Shown here: piece by piece, positions 8,534-17,382 of the stretch
How the letters are laid out: each line of letters starts with the position of its first letter
Numbering within the stretch: position 1 is the stretch's first letter
Program-made: the position numbers and the translations under genes
The notes under the pieces: generated by a model
What the model was told of the DNA's origin: nothing
Databases searched by the model: none
Seen by the model: only the letters and a program-made list of their open reading frames with translations
NCBI RefSeq assembly: GCF_003339865.1
Contig: NZ_QPKV01000002.1
Coordinates: 910,886-974,885, forward strand
Reading direction: 5' to 3'
DNA length: 64,000 nt
Source: Pedobacter chinensis
Lineage (GTDB): Bacteria > Bacteroidota > Bacteroidia > Sphingobacteriales > Sphingobacteriaceae

Positions 8534-9287
8534 ATTGTTTTACTAAGGTTTTAAACGATGGGTGTAATGAAACTACTTCTCCAAAAATGAGCAAGGCAGG
8601 TGCTTTAATATTTTCTTGCTGAACCAAGCTTTCGATGGTTTCTACAATGCCAACAACTAATTTTTCATCTTCTGATGAACCATTCTGAACTACTGCTGCC
8701 GGCAGATTGTGCCGGCCTGCTGCTTTGAATATTTCAACTATTTTAGATAATTTTTTCAGGCCCATTAACACTAAAACTGTAGCATTTGATTCTGCTGCCT
8801 GATAAATATCCTGAGAAACTCCGCCAGCAGTTGTTGTACCTGTGATTACCCAAAAGCTTTCGCTCATTCCGCGGTGCGTTACAGGAATTTGCTGTAAACC
8901 CGGAACACCAATTGAGCTTGAAATCCCCGGGATTACATCAACCGGGATGCTGTAAGATGCTGCATAATCCAGCTCTTCATATCCTCTGCCAAAAACAAAT
9001 GGATCGCCACCTTTTAGGCGCACAACATGTCCATAATTCAAAGCATAATCAATCATTAATTTATTAATGGTTTCCTGCGGATAAGAGTGTTCCCCAGAAC
9101 GTTTTCCAACGTAAACCTTAATAGCATCCGTTGGTGCATGTTCCAATAATGCCTCATTTGTTAAAGCATCGTATAAAACCACATCAGCAGTTTGTAATGC
9201 TTTAACGCCTTTTAAAGTTAATAAATCAGGGTCACCAGGACCAGCGCCTAAAAGGGTTATTTTTGATTCTTTATTTTGATTAACCAT
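8517..9287 (-). CDS. cobA: Uroporphyrinogen-III C-methyltransferase
   Basis: This SAM-dependent enzyme (SUMT) methylates uroporphyrinogen III twice to give precorrin-2, the first step of siroheme synthesis. The 256-residue protein has the family signatures near the N-terminus: LLGAGPGDPDLLTLKG, DVVLYDALTN and RLKGGDPFVFGRG. VIPGISSSIGVPGLQQIPVT and the SFWVITGTT segment follow. Length is that of stand-alone SUMT, lacking the CysG dehydrogenase half, which here appears fused to the downstream transporter. The siroheme product would serve the sulfite/nitrite reductase encoded 107 bp upstream. The gap before it (9288-9394) holds only short GAATGA-like repeats. Confidence 0.93.
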   Translation of the reverse strand: MVNQNKESKITLLGAGPGDPDLLTLKGVKALQTADVVLYDALTNEALLEHAPTDAIKVYVGKRSGEHSYPQETINKLMIDYALNYGHVVRLKGGDPFVFGRGYEELDYAASYSIPVDVIPGISSSIGVPGLQQIPVTHRGMSESFWVITGTTTAGGVSQDIYQAAESNATVLVLMGLKKLSKIVEIFKAAGRHNLPAAVVQNGSSEDEKLVVGIVETIESLVQQENIKAPALLIFGEVVSLHPSFKTLVKQYASIA

Positions 9288-9394
9288 AATTTTAAATTTT
9301 GAATGAGTGATTTTTGAATGAGAGAATGAAACGTGTTTGGTGCAAGGCGTTTAGCATTTGCAAGTTCTCAATCTCATGTTTATTGTCTAAAATC

Positions 9395-11485
9395 TCATTT
9401 TACTGCTACTGTCCTCTTTTCTTTGATTTGACTTAAAAACTCATTTGCTTCGTTAAAATATTTCTGAGCAAATTCTGCCGATGGCTCATTTTTATTGATT
9501 TGTAAAACCAAATCTGAAAAATTGGTGGATAAGTTAAATTCGCCAGTTTCCACGTAATGATTATCAAACTCTCTGATTACACCAACCTGGGTGCTACTGT
9601 TTACGCCTTTATCTAAAAGCAATGATTTTGCGGCGCTAACGAAAGTGCTGTAAGTATGATAAATTGCATCAGCGTAAGCACCTTTATCTAAATTTTGTTT
9701 GGCCCAACCGAATTTTTCATCGGCTTCTAATAGTAAAGTGGCCACTAAATCGATCACTACCCCAGCACATTCTCCAACCCCAATTGCAGTAGTAAATTGT
9801 TCTACATGGCCCCAATCAACAAATTCTTCTTGTTGAAGATTGGTTAAATCTGCCAATGGTTTTAAAAGCTGATAAAAATGATCTTTCCCTTTTCGGTCAT
9901 AATATTGATGGAAATTTTCGTTCTCCTCATTATTTGCTTTGAAATCATTTAAGATAAAATGCAAAACGCTTGTGGCTCTTTTTGATGGGACTTTAATCAC
10001 ACGTTCTGCAACACGGCCAACCCCATTTCCAACTGTTCCTCCACCTAGCATGACCTGAACTGCCGGAACAACTTTTCCTTCTGCCTTTACGGAGCTCCCA
10101 TGAAAACCGATTTCTGCCAAACCATGCTGCCCGCAAGAATTCATGCAACCACTGATTTTGATTTTAATGTTTTTCTCGTAAATAAACTCCGGAAAATCGG
10201 TATAAATCACATCCTCCAAAACCTCAGCTAAAGTCATTGAATTGGCAATTCCCAAATTACAAGTATCCGTTCCAGGACAAGTGGTAATATCTGCCAAACT
10301 ATCGAAGCCGGCCGTTGTAAAACCTATTCTATTTAAGGCAGCATATAATGATGGCAGTGCCTCTTTGCGAACAAATTTTAATAACAAGCCTTGATTTTGT
10401 GTAATTCTGATTTCATCAGCAACATAAAGTCTGATGGCATCTACAAAAGCACGAGCTTTGTCAGTTTTAATATCACCCACCTGAACTTTAACATAAACCG
10501 AGTAAAAACCCTCTTGTTTTTGTTCTACAACGTTAGTTGCAAACCAGTGTTTGTAGTGCGTTTCATTCAATATTTCAACCTCAGGATATTCTTGCGATAA
10601 TGGTAAAATCGGTTGAGGAACTGTATTTCTATCTATTTTGAAGGTTTTTACTTTATTCGCAATACGTTCTTCAGCGACCAAACGTAAAACTTCTTCTAAT
10701 CCTAATTTCTGAACTAAATATTTTAAACGGGCTTTGTTACGGTTTGTACGTTCACCATAACGATCGAAGACCCGAAGAACTGATTCTGTGAAAGGGATCA
10801 ATTGATCTTCAGGCAGAAAATCATGAACGGCACTCGCCAAAAAAGGTTGCGCACCTAAGCCGCCGGCAAATAAAACTTTAAAACCACGTTCTCCATTTTC
10901 ATTGATTTTTGGAATAAATCCTAAATCGTGGATATAACTAAAAGCGGTATCTTTATCGCTTGAGGAGAAAGAAATTTTAATCTTTCGGCCCATTTCCTGG
11001 CAAATCGGGTTACGCAAAAAGTATTTAAAAACCGCATGTGCATAAGGCGAAACATCAAAAGGCTCATCCTTATCAATACCTGAATTTGGCGATGCGGTTA
11101 CGTTACGAACGGTATTTCCACAAGCCTCACGAAGTGTGATATCATCTTGTTCTAATTTTGCCCAAAGCTCAGGAGTCCTGTCTAAACTTACATAATGCAA
11201 TTGAATATCCTGACGGGTGGTCAAGTGTAAATTTCCACTTCCGTATTCATCAGCGATATCGGCAATACGCAATAATTGCTTAAAGGTTACTTTTCCAAAT
11301 GGCAGCTTAATACGAATCATTTGTACGCCAGGCTGTCTTTGTCCGTAAACACCGCGGGCTAAACGTAAACTTCTAAATTTCTCATCGTGAATGGTTCCGT
11401 CGCGAAAAGCTTTAATCTTATTCTCTAAATCTATAATGTCCTGCTCGACAATTGGATTTTCGAGTTCTGTTCTGAAACTTTGCAT
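9395..11485 (-). CDS. Siroheme/4Fe-4S sulfite or nitrite reductase with C-terminal HEPN-like domain
   Basis: This cytosolic enzyme performs six-electron reduction of sulfite to sulfide, or of nitrite to ammonia; the operon favours sulfite. Counting from the ATG at 11485 (696 aa), two ferredoxin-type NIR/SIR half-repeats are present. Cluster and siroheme ligands are C403 and C409 (TCPGTDTCNLG), C447 and C451 (GCMNSCGQHG). Beyond about residue 535 there is an extra helical tail of about 150 residues (KGAYADAIYHTYSTFVSAAKSLL) like HEPN domains, which canonical reductases lack. The frame could also start at a TTG at 11506, but that codon lies in the T-tract of a hairpin, so the ATG is preferred. 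It is the first gene of the cys operon. A long leader precedes it. Confidence 0.92.
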   Translation of the reverse strand: MQSFRTELENPIVEQDIIDLENKIKAFRDGTIHDEKFRSLRLARGVYGQRQPGVQMIRIKLPFGKVTFKQLLRIADIADEYGSGNLHLTTRQDIQLHYVSLDRTPELWAKLEQDDITLREACGNTVRNVTASPNSGIDKDEPFDVSPYAHAVFKYFLRNPICQEMGRKIKISFSSSDKDTAFSYIHDLGFIPKINENGERGFKVLFAGGLGAQPFLASAVHDFLPEDQLIPFTESVLRVFDRYGERTNRNKARLKYLVQKLGLEEVLRLVAEERIANKVKTFKIDRNTVPQPILPLSQEYPEVEILNETHYKHWFATNVVEQKQEGFYSVYVKVQVGDIKTDKARAFVDAIRLYVADEIRITQNQGLLLKFVRKEALPSLYAALNRIGFTTAGFDSLADITTCPGTDTCNLGIANSMTLAEVLEDVIYTDFPEFIYEKNIKIKISGCMNSCGQHGLAEIGFHGSSVKAEGKVVPAVQVMLGGGTVGNGVGRVAERVIKVPSKRATSVLHFILNDFKANNEENENFHQYYDRKGKDHFYQLLKPLADLTNLQQEEFVDWGHVEQFTTAIGVGECAGVVIDLVATLLLEADEKFGWAKQNLDKGAYADAIYHTYSTFVSAAKSLLLDKGVNSSTQVGVIREFDNHYVETGEFNLSTNFSDLVLQINKNEPSAEFAQKYFNEANEFLSQIKEKRTVAVK

Positions 11486-11506
11486 ATGTGTTGTTAGCTT
11501 ATTCAA

Positions 11507-11654
11507 AAAATGCCTCTCTTTTACTGAGAAGCATCCAATATTTTATACCTATAAATTATTCAAATACCCTCTTTTACCTTGTTTCACAACAATAGTGCAT
11601 CATTCGGGTACAAACTTGGCTGTGTATAAAATTAAGATTCATCTGTCAAATATA
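11507..11654 (-). promoter_or_regulatory. Putative promoter and structured leader of the cys operon
   Basis: On the minus strand TATATTTG (11654-11647) fits the Bacteroidota -7 element TAnnTTTG, though I see no good -33 element. About 150 nt of leader follow. They contain nested stems (GGGTA 11606-11610 with TACCC 11565-11569; TTGTT/AACAA 11579-11592 around a 4-nt loop) and then a terminator-like hairpin (11510-11534) shortly before the ATG. This layout suggests attenuation or a ligand-sensing leader. It does not match any riboswitch consensus I recall. The rest of the 11486-11911 gap holds two copies of a 14-bp motif. Confidence 0.35.
11510..11534 (-). terminator. Terminator/attenuator-like hairpin just before the reductase gene
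   Basis: On the minus strand ATGCTTCTC (11534-11526) pairs with GAGAGGCAT (11518-11510), nine pairs including one G·U, with a 7-nt loop, followed at once by TTTTTT (11510-11505). It ends about 20 nt before the reductase ATG at 11485. The shape is that of an intrinsic terminator inside the 5' leader, so it may act as an attenuator of the whole operon rather than end an upstream gene, since the upstream Rrf2 gene ends about 380 bp away. Confidence 0.5.
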
Positions 11655-11732
11655 TAAAGTATATAGGAATAGTCGTAATTTTTCTTAAAAAACTTTTAAT
11701 TAACCCGTTGGCAGAATTAATTTACATGCTCA

Positions 11733-11881
11733 ATGGTTGTGGCTCACAAACCATTTCGTGATCATTATGTGCAACAACGAATCGATTTAAACAAATAACC
11801 TTTAACATTGGTTAATATTTTCTCCGGAACATTAAGAAATTAAGCAAGACTTAATCTAATCCATGATTTGTGGCTCATAAA
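11733..11881. repeat. Two copies of motif TTGTGGCTCAYAAA upstream of the cys operon
   Basis: TTGTGGCTCACAAA occurs at 11737-11750 and TTGTGGCTCATAAA at 11868-11881, 131 bp apart. The first copy sits inside an imperfect inverted repeat with ends ATGGTT (11733) and AACCAT (11754). They lie between the Rrf2 gene and the putative cys promoter. Candidate binding sites for the neighbouring Rrf2 regulator, by position only. Confidence 0.4.
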
Positions 11882-11911
11882 AGCCATTTGATTTATTTTG
11901 AAGGTAAACTT

Positions 11912-12358
11912 CTAAAGATTATTGATTCCCAATTTCAAGGTATCCTCACGACCGATCACATCAGCAATACTGGTTTCACTCAGTACTTTTAGTGTTGCAT
12001 CTCTAACATCAATAAATGCGCTTCTAATGCCACATGTTTTTTCATCAACACATTCATCACATTTGTGATAAAAGTTTAAACTAGCACAAGGAACCATTGC
12101 AATCGGACCATCTGTAACACGCATAACCTGAACCAACAAAATTTCTTCAGGCTTTTTATTCAGGCTATAACCACCACCGGCTCCTTTTTTACTATATAAA
12201 AAACCAGCGTTACGTAAATCTAAAAGGATTTGCTCAAGGAATTTTTTAGGGATATGCTCCTCCTCTGCAATCTTAGAGATTTGCATCGGTGGTTTTTCTA
12301 CATTTTTACCAAGAGCAACAAGTGCTTTAATGGCGTATTTGGTCTTTTTTGATAGCAT
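11912..12358 (-). CDS. Rrf2-family transcriptional regulator
   Basis: A small winged-helix DNA-binding protein (148 aa) of the Rrf2 family (relatives IscR, CymR, NsrR). It begins MLSKKTKYAIKALVALG. The helix-turn-helix and wing are in KIAEEEHIPKKFLEQILLDLRNAGFLYSKKGAGGGYSL (about residues 28-65, family motifs FLEQILLDLRNAG and GAGGGY). The C-terminal part has four cysteines (PCASLNFYHKCDECVDEKTC) that could bind a metal or Fe-S cluster; this is inferred. It stands directly upstream of the sulfate-assimilation operon on the same strand, separated by a regulatory-looking gap, so it is the natural candidate regulator (a CymR-like role). Confidence 0.93.
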   Translation of the reverse strand: MLSKKTKYAIKALVALGKNVEKPPMQISKIAEEEHIPKKFLEQILLDLRNAGFLYSKKGAGGGYSLNKKPEEILLVQVMRVTDGPIAMVPCASLNFYHKCDECVDEKTCGIRSAFIDVRDATLKVLSETSIADVIGREDTLKLGINNL

Positions 12359-12486
12359 ATTTGCACAAAGCTAATAAAAGAAAGTAAATTATAAAACATG
12401 CATTAAAGGTAATGAGATTCTAACTTACCATCCTGATTTAAAATATACCTGAAAATATTATATCTTTAAGCATTAAATTTAGTTTA

Positions 12487-14268
12487 GTGCTCAGGAACAT
12501 TCCATTTTTAAATATTCAAAACCGTAAAATTAGCATTGAATCAAAATTATTTGCTGTTTTATGCTTGTGTTTAATCATAATTTCATTATTAAGTATAATT
12601 GTTAACCTTATACTCCAGTTAACATGGGCAATTAATTTATATATCATATTTGCAACCATTGTTCACGGAACTTTCTACTATTATGCTTTAAAGGACAGTG
12701 TAAGCGAACAAGGAAGGTTCTGGTATTTTATTTATAACGGTGCCATGATGGTACCATCATGGTTTCTAAATGGCGGTGTGTTAGGCTCTACGCCCATTTT
12801 TCTGATATTTTATTTAAGCATTGCCATGCTTTCTCTTTCAAAGAAACTCAGATATATCTATATCTCCTTCTTTTTCGGAACGGTACTCATTTGCATATTC
12901 ATGGAAGGGATCAATCCTAATCTGGTACTCCCTTATCCAGATGATACTGCCAGAGAATTTGATATACTTTTCGCTTTCATAAATGTTGCTTTAATCATGA
13001 TGATTATGCTTGCAATGTATAAAAAGGTTAATGATTATGATCATTTCATTTTAATCAAAAGCAAAAAAAGATTAGAAACCTCTCAACAGGAATTATTGAT
13101 CGCAAAAGATACTGCTGAGGCCGCAACCAAAGCCAAATCTGATTTTCTGGCCAATATGAGCCATGAAATCAGAACGCCCCTGAATGGAATTACTGGCGCA
13201 TCTGAACTTTTAAAGCTCACTAACCTTGATAAAGAGCAAACAAAACTTCTAAATACGCTACAGGCAAGCAATAGCATTATGATAGATATAGTGAATGATT
13301 TGCTTGATATTTCCAGGATTGAGGCGAATAAAATGGAAATCCATAATTACCCTTTCGAAATCAGAGCATGCATTAAAGATGCCGAAAACATTGTAAGGCC
13401 ATTATTCAACAATAAAAACCTGCAACTTATTATAGAAATTGGAAATAATGTACCTGATTTAATTGTCGCTGATGAAATCAGATATAAACAAATTATTATC
13501 AACTTATTAAGCAATGCTGTAAAATTTACCGAATTTGGATATGTGAAGTTGAGTTTGAAATATTCAAATGCCAACGGAAATAACACATTAATATCCATAC
13601 TTAAAGATACTGGAATAGGTATTGATGATTTAGATATAGAAAAGCTTTTTCTGCCATTTTCTCAAATTAACCCCTCTACCACACGTAAATTTGGAGGTGC
13701 CGGACTTGGTTTGGCAATTTGCAGGAAATTAGCGGAGATGATGGACGGGAAAATTTCAGTAACCAGTGAACAGGATATTGGCTCTGAATTTACATTCACG
13801 GTGCCAGTAGCTCCATATTATTCCAATCTATCATCAAAAAGCAAAAACCTTACAACCAATAAAACTACCCTGCCTGTTGCTGGAATGCATATTCTTGTTG
13901 CTGAAGATAATGTATTCAATCAAATCATTACTTCAAAAATGTTAGAGAAGTCTGGCTATAAGTATGCTATTGCAAACGATGGTTTGGAAGCATTAAATAA
14001 AGCTGCTGCCGAACATTTCAATATTATTCTAATGGATATACAAATGCCATTAATGGATGGCGTTACAACAACATTGGAAATACTAAAACTTTACAACTCC
14101 AGAAACATTCATCCACCAGTAATTATTGGTTGTAGTGCAAATGCCATGCAGATAGATAAAGATAAGTGTTTGAATGCGGGCATGAAAGATTTTTTAGCAA
14201 AGCCCTTCACATTAGATGATCTTCGAACAGTGATGATCAAATGGACCAAAAATGATTCGATTTATTAA
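12487..14268 (+). CDS. Hybrid sensor histidine kinase/response regulator
   Basis: A membrane-bound hybrid histidine kinase of 593 residues. About five to six hydrophobic segments fill residues 22-177, with no large periplasmic domain. Then come a short coiled linker, HisKA with H226 ([16 protein letters not shown]), a HATPase domain ([25 protein letters not shown]), and a C-terminal receiver domain with the phospho-acceptor at D517 ([12 protein letters not shown]). There is no output domain, so the signal would pass to another partner. Translation appears to start at GTG 12487, because no in-frame ATG occurs before the first membrane segment. It is divergent from the Rrf2 gene (128-bp gap). 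Stimulus is unknown. Confidence 0.88.
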   Translation: MLRNIPFLNIQNRKISIESKLFAVLCLCLIIISLLSIIVNLILQLTWAINLYIIFATIVHGTFYYYALKDSVSEQGRFWYFIYNGAMMVPSWFLNGGVLGSTPIFLIFYLSIAMLSLSKKLRYIYISFFFGTVLICIFMEGINPNLVLPYPDDTAREFDILFAFINVALIMMIMLAMYKKVNDYDHFILIKSKKRLETSQQELLIAKDTAEAATKAKSDFLANMSHEIRTPLNGITGASELLKLTNLDKEQTKLLNTLQASNSIMIDIVNDLLDISRIEANKMEIHNYPFEIRACIKDAENIVRPLFNNKNLQLIIEIGNNVPDLIVADEIRYKQIIINLLSNAVKFTEFGYVKLSLKYSNANGNNTLISILKDTGIGIDDLDIEKLFLPFSQINPSTTRKFGGAGLGLAICRKLAEMMDGKISVTSEQDIGSEFTFTVPVAPYYSNLSSKSKNLTTNKTTLPVAGMHILVAEDNVFNQIITSKMLEKSGYKYAIANDGLEALNKAAAEHFNIILMDIQMPLMDGVTTTLEILKLYNSRNIHPPVIIGCSANAMQIDKDKCLNAGMKDFLAKPFTLDDLRTVMIKWTKNDSIY

Positions 14269-14359
14269 TCAGGCAATCGTAAAAATAAATCCGATTCCAA
14301 ACACAAATCAATTTATTTGCGTTTAAATCTATTTTACCCCATTCTGTATCAATTTAACA

Positions 14360-15583
14360 ATGAAGAGAAAAGTAAATCTGTTACCAATATTAATTATTGC
14401 CTTAATATTTTTTGCGTTAAATGCTTACGTACTTTCCGGCTTCGGAACAATCAATCATTCTGCTTTATTAATGCCCTTTTTTTGGGTAATAGTTATAGGT
14501 TTAACATTGGCATTATTTTTTGCAATCTCCCAAATGAGTGTACACGGAATGAGCAGATTCTTTCAGATTATAAGTCATGCTTTTCTGATTGTTTTTGCAG
14601 CAGAGGTTGTTTTTGCATTATTTTTGCTTTTGGGCGATGCTTACAGGTTGCTTATTGCAATATCATCTAATTTTCAACCAGAAGGCTTCCAGATTTTAAG
14701 CCGCAGCACTTATTGGGTTGATTTTGCCTTTATCATGTTTTGCTTAACCGTAGTGCTTTTTATTTTTGGCATTACGAGAGGAAAATATGCTTACAGGGTT
14801 ATCAAACATACTTTATACTTTAATGATTTGCCTGAAAATTTTGATGGTTTTACGATAACGCAAATTTCTGATGTACATGCCGGAAGTTTCACTAAACCCA
14901 AGCAAGTACAAAAGGGAATTGATTTAATTAAGGCACAAAAAAGCGATTTATTTGTGTTTACCGGTGATCTGGTTAATAATGCTGCGTCTGAAATTGTTCC
15001 ATATCTTGGACATTTCTCTCAAATAAAGGCCCCATTTGGACAATATGCTATTCTCGGGAATCATGACTATGGCGATTATATGAAATGGCCAAGTGAAAAT
15101 GATAAAATCCAGAATTTGCAGCAATTAAAAACCTACCATCAAGAACTTGGCTTCAGGCTCTTATTGGATGAGCACGTTGAATTAAATAAAAATGGCGAAA
15201 AGATTATTTTAGCAGGAATTGAGAACTGGGGCATTGGTTTTGGTGAACGCGGAAATTTAAATAAAGCTTTACAGGGTACTGCTCCAAATGATTTTAAAAT
15301 CTTGCTTTCACATGATCCTTCTCATTGGGACGCTCAAGTGAAAAATCATCCTTCAAAAATTCAGTTGGCGCTTGCCGGTCATACTCACGGTATGCAATTT
15401 GGCATTGAGGCTTTTGGTTTCAAATGGAGTCCTGTAAAATATCGTTATAAGCATTGGGCCGGCATTAAATTTGAAAATGGCCGGTATTTAAATGTAAACA
15501 GGGGTTTCGGATTTATTGGCTTCTCCGGACGCATTGGTATTTGGCCGGAAATAACAGTGATTGAATTGAAACGAAAAGTTTAA
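14360..15583 (+). CDS. Membrane-anchored metallophosphoesterase
   Basis: A calcineurin-like phosphoesterase of 407 residues. Four membrane helices (about residues 8-25, 36-56, 68-92, 118-138) precede the catalytic domain. Metal-binding motifs appear in order: D171/H173 in QISDVHAGSF, D203 in FTGDLVNN, N234/H235 in GNHDYG, LLSHDPSHW, and GHTHG. The YkuE/YaeI-like subgroup acts on lipid-linked or nucleotide phosphates, but the substrate is not shown here. The catalytic domain follows the last helix directly. The gene lies 91 bp after the hybrid kinase and 85 bp before the M23-like gene on the same strand. Confidence 0.9.
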   Translation: MKRKVNLLPILIIALIFFALNAYVLSGFGTINHSALLMPFFWVIVIGLTLALFFAISQMSVHGMSRFFQIISHAFLIVFAAEVVFALFLLLGDAYRLLIAISSNFQPEGFQILSRSTYWVDFAFIMFCLTVVLFIFGITRGKYAYRVIKHTLYFNDLPENFDGFTITQISDVHAGSFTKPKQVQKGIDLIKAQKSDLFVFTGDLVNNAASEIVPYLGHFSQIKAPFGQYAILGNHDYGDYMKWPSENDKIQNLQQLKTYHQELGFRLLLDEHVELNKNGEKIILAGIENWGIGFGERGNLNKALQGTAPNDFKILLSHDPSHWDAQVKNHPSKIQLALAGHTHGMQFGIEAFGFKWSPVKYRYKHWAGIKFENGRYLNVNRGFGFIGFSGRIGIWPEITVIELKRKV

Positions 15584-15668
15584 CATCACTCAAAATTCCA
15601 TAAGCAACTAAGAAAATAGCAGGTTATTTTTCAGATTAATATTATCTTGTTTTAAAATTCCAAACAAG

Positions 15669-16295
15669 ATGAAAGCAATCTTATTTCTGTTTTTAAGCAT
15701 CTTATTGTTCGAGGCACCTACTATTGAAAAAGACAGGGAACGCTGGAAACCATATTATACAGAGGTAACTCCGCAAAAAGTTGCCGATAAATGGTTTCTT
15801 CCATTTGATGTTGCTGATAGAAAGAAAGTAAGCAATATTAAAATCATCAGCATCTTTGGCGATCATCGTGATAGTTACTATAAAGGCCACATCCATACTG
15901 CTATTGATATTAACCCTTCACAACCGAAAGCCAAATTAATTAATGTGTATGCCATGGCCCACGGTGTGGTTTGTTCCGTACATTTGGGCGAAAATCAAAA
16001 AACCGTAGTGGTTAAACATACCCTGAAAGATGGTAAAGACATGTTTACAAGTTACAAGCATTTAAAGGAAGTGTATGTAAGCAATGGCCAGCAGGTAGAT
16101 CAAAACACCAAATTGGCACGTTTATTTACAAAAGAAGAAAGCAAAAAATATGGCGGCGATTACCACCACCTTCACCTGGAGATAAGAAAAAAATTTGATG
16201 ATTATGGTTGCGCCAGTTGGTTAACTTTTAATAACAACCAACTGAACAAAAGATTTTATAACCCTCAATTCTTTTTGAAAGAAAATATTAAATAA
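15669..16295 (+). CDS. M23-like (LytM) peptidase-domain protein
   Basis: A 208-residue exported protein with a short N-terminal signal peptide (MKAILFLFLSILLFEAP). The core resembles M23/LytM zinc peptidases or their inactive relatives: HIHTAIDI (HxxxD) near residue 77, and HHLHLEI (HxH) near residue 164, the positions of the usual zinc ligands. The first motif departs from the usual HxGxD by having Ala-Ile in place of Gly and its neighbour. A typical role is cell-wall remodelling in the periplasm. Activity is plausible but unproven. Confidence 0.75.
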   Translation: MKAILFLFLSILLFEAPTIEKDRERWKPYYTEVTPQKVADKWFLPFDVADRKKVSNIKIISIFGDHRDSYYKGHIHTAIDINPSQPKAKLINVYAMAHGVVCSVHLGENQKTVVVKHTLKDGKDMFTSYKHLKEVYVSNGQQVDQNTKLARLFTKEESKKYGGDYHHLHLEIRKKFDDYGCASWLTFNNNQLNKRFYNPQFFLKENIK

Positions 16296-16423
16296 TGGCA
16301 ACTATATTCACTCAGAACAAAGTAGTAAGTCGAATTCCTTTTCACTCAAACGTAGATTAAAATCTAAATAATCAAGGCTATTTCTTATGAATACCCTGCC
16401 CTGTCATAAACAATATCAGATCG

Positions 16424-16801
16424 TTATATTTTGGAATAGGCTGAAATGTCATTGCTAATGGCCTGTTCATCACCTATTTTCAATCCTCGGCCAAATAAAC
16501 CGATCATCCCATTTCTTTTAAGCCCATAGTATATTTTGCCATAATTTAATGCTTCGTCAAAGTTTTTGTTTTTTAAAGCAAATAAATATCTCTCTAAATA
16601 TAGTTTTTTAGCATGAGATCTGGCAATAACAAATAAACTAAGTGCAATTCCTATTGCAATCAAGATGACAAAATCAACCGCAGGGTCTTTATCGGTATTG
16701 CCTTTCCAAAAATAAACCGAACCTAAAATCAAAATAATAGGTGAGGTAATCTTCAGAACTGTCAGTTCAATTTTTGCGAATTTTAAATCGTCTTCTAGCA
16801 T
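16424..16801 (-). CDS. Hypothetical small membrane protein
   Basis: A 125-residue protein I do not recognise. Two hydrophobic segments occur near residues 14-34 (ITSPIILILGSVYFW) and 43-62 (FVILIAIGIALSLFVIA). A soluble tail follows with KKLYLERYLFALKNKNFDEAL and GLKRNGMIGLFGRG. It faces the XRE regulator gene across a 94-bp divergent gap with a perfect palindrome in the middle, so the regulator may control it. It converges on the M23-like gene, leaving a 128-bp gap with no clear terminator. Confidence 0.6.
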   Translation of the reverse strand: MLEDDLKFAKIELTVLKITSPIILILGSVYFWKGNTDKDPAVDFVILIAIGIALSLFVIARSHAKKLYLERYLFALKNKNFDEALNYGKIYYGLKRNGMIGLFGRGLKIGDEQAISNDISAYSKI

Positions 16802-16845
16802 AATTTAAGTTTTAATAAGTGTTTGAATGATTTAAAACCTAAATA

Positions 16846-16859
16846 TACGACATGTCGTA
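16846..16859. promoter_or_regulatory. Palindromic operator-like site between divergent genes
   Basis: Perfect 14-bp palindrome TACGACATGTCGTA lies about 36 bp before the XRE start and 44 bp before the membrane-protein start. GC-containing palindromes like this stand out in the AT-rich gap. It is a likely autoregulatory site for the adjacent XRE protein, by position. Confidence 0.5.
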
Positions 16860-16895
16860 CTCAAGATCAAATCCCAGTGAATTAGTTTTGTTTTG

Positions 16896-17126
16896 ATGGC
16901 AACAAAAAACCCAAGGAATGAAAAACTGATTATTACATTTGGTGCAAACGTGCGAAAGTACCGTAATGTAAAAGGTTTGACTATGAATGAACTTGCTGGC
17001 CTTTGTGATGTAGAATTGGGTACAATAAGCACAGTGGAAAGAGGGGTTGTTAATTGTACAATAAGTACAGCGTTTGCTATTTCAAAAGCCTTGGAAATAA
17101 CTATTGATAAACTTTTAGAAGAATAA
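16896..17126 (+). CDS. XRE-family helix-turn-helix regulator
   Basis: A 76-residue DNA-binding protein consisting of almost nothing but a Cro/C1-type HTH: FGANVRKYRNVKGLTMNELA, CDVELGTISTVERG, then ISKALEITIDKLL. The start is the ATG at 16896; a TTG one codon earlier is also in frame. It resembles small Bacteroidota regulators and the control proteins of some restriction systems, but no restriction or methylase gene is nearby. A perfect palindrome lies just upstream. Confidence 0.88.
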   Translation: MATKNPRNEKLIITFGANVRKYRNVKGLTMNELAGLCDVELGTISTVERGVVNCTISTAFAISKALEITIDKLLEE

Positions 17127-17382
17127 CATTTAACTAACTGATGTACAATTAGATATTTTATAAAAAATTAAGAGTAAAATGAACTTCACACTGCTCTATT
17201 GGAAATGAGTGAAATAATCCAAAAGGAAATTAATCGTTACTTGACCATAAGAAAAGATTTACATGGGATTAAAACTAAACCAAAATCCAACAATCTTTCT
17301 TCCAAGTGAAAATTCATAGCTTGCCTCAACTGGGCACAGTTATCTGATAATAGTTATCACAACCTATTTTTAAATCAGAAAA

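Noticed and set aside
11486..11506. TTG start of the sulfite/nitrite reductase at 11506
   Set aside because: It overlaps the T-tract of the leader hairpin; the ATG at 11485 is a better start.
17205..17309. A 34-codon frame after the XRE gene (MSEIIQKEINRYL)
   Set aside because: Plausible composition but short and without a recognisable family or promoter; not enough to call a gene.
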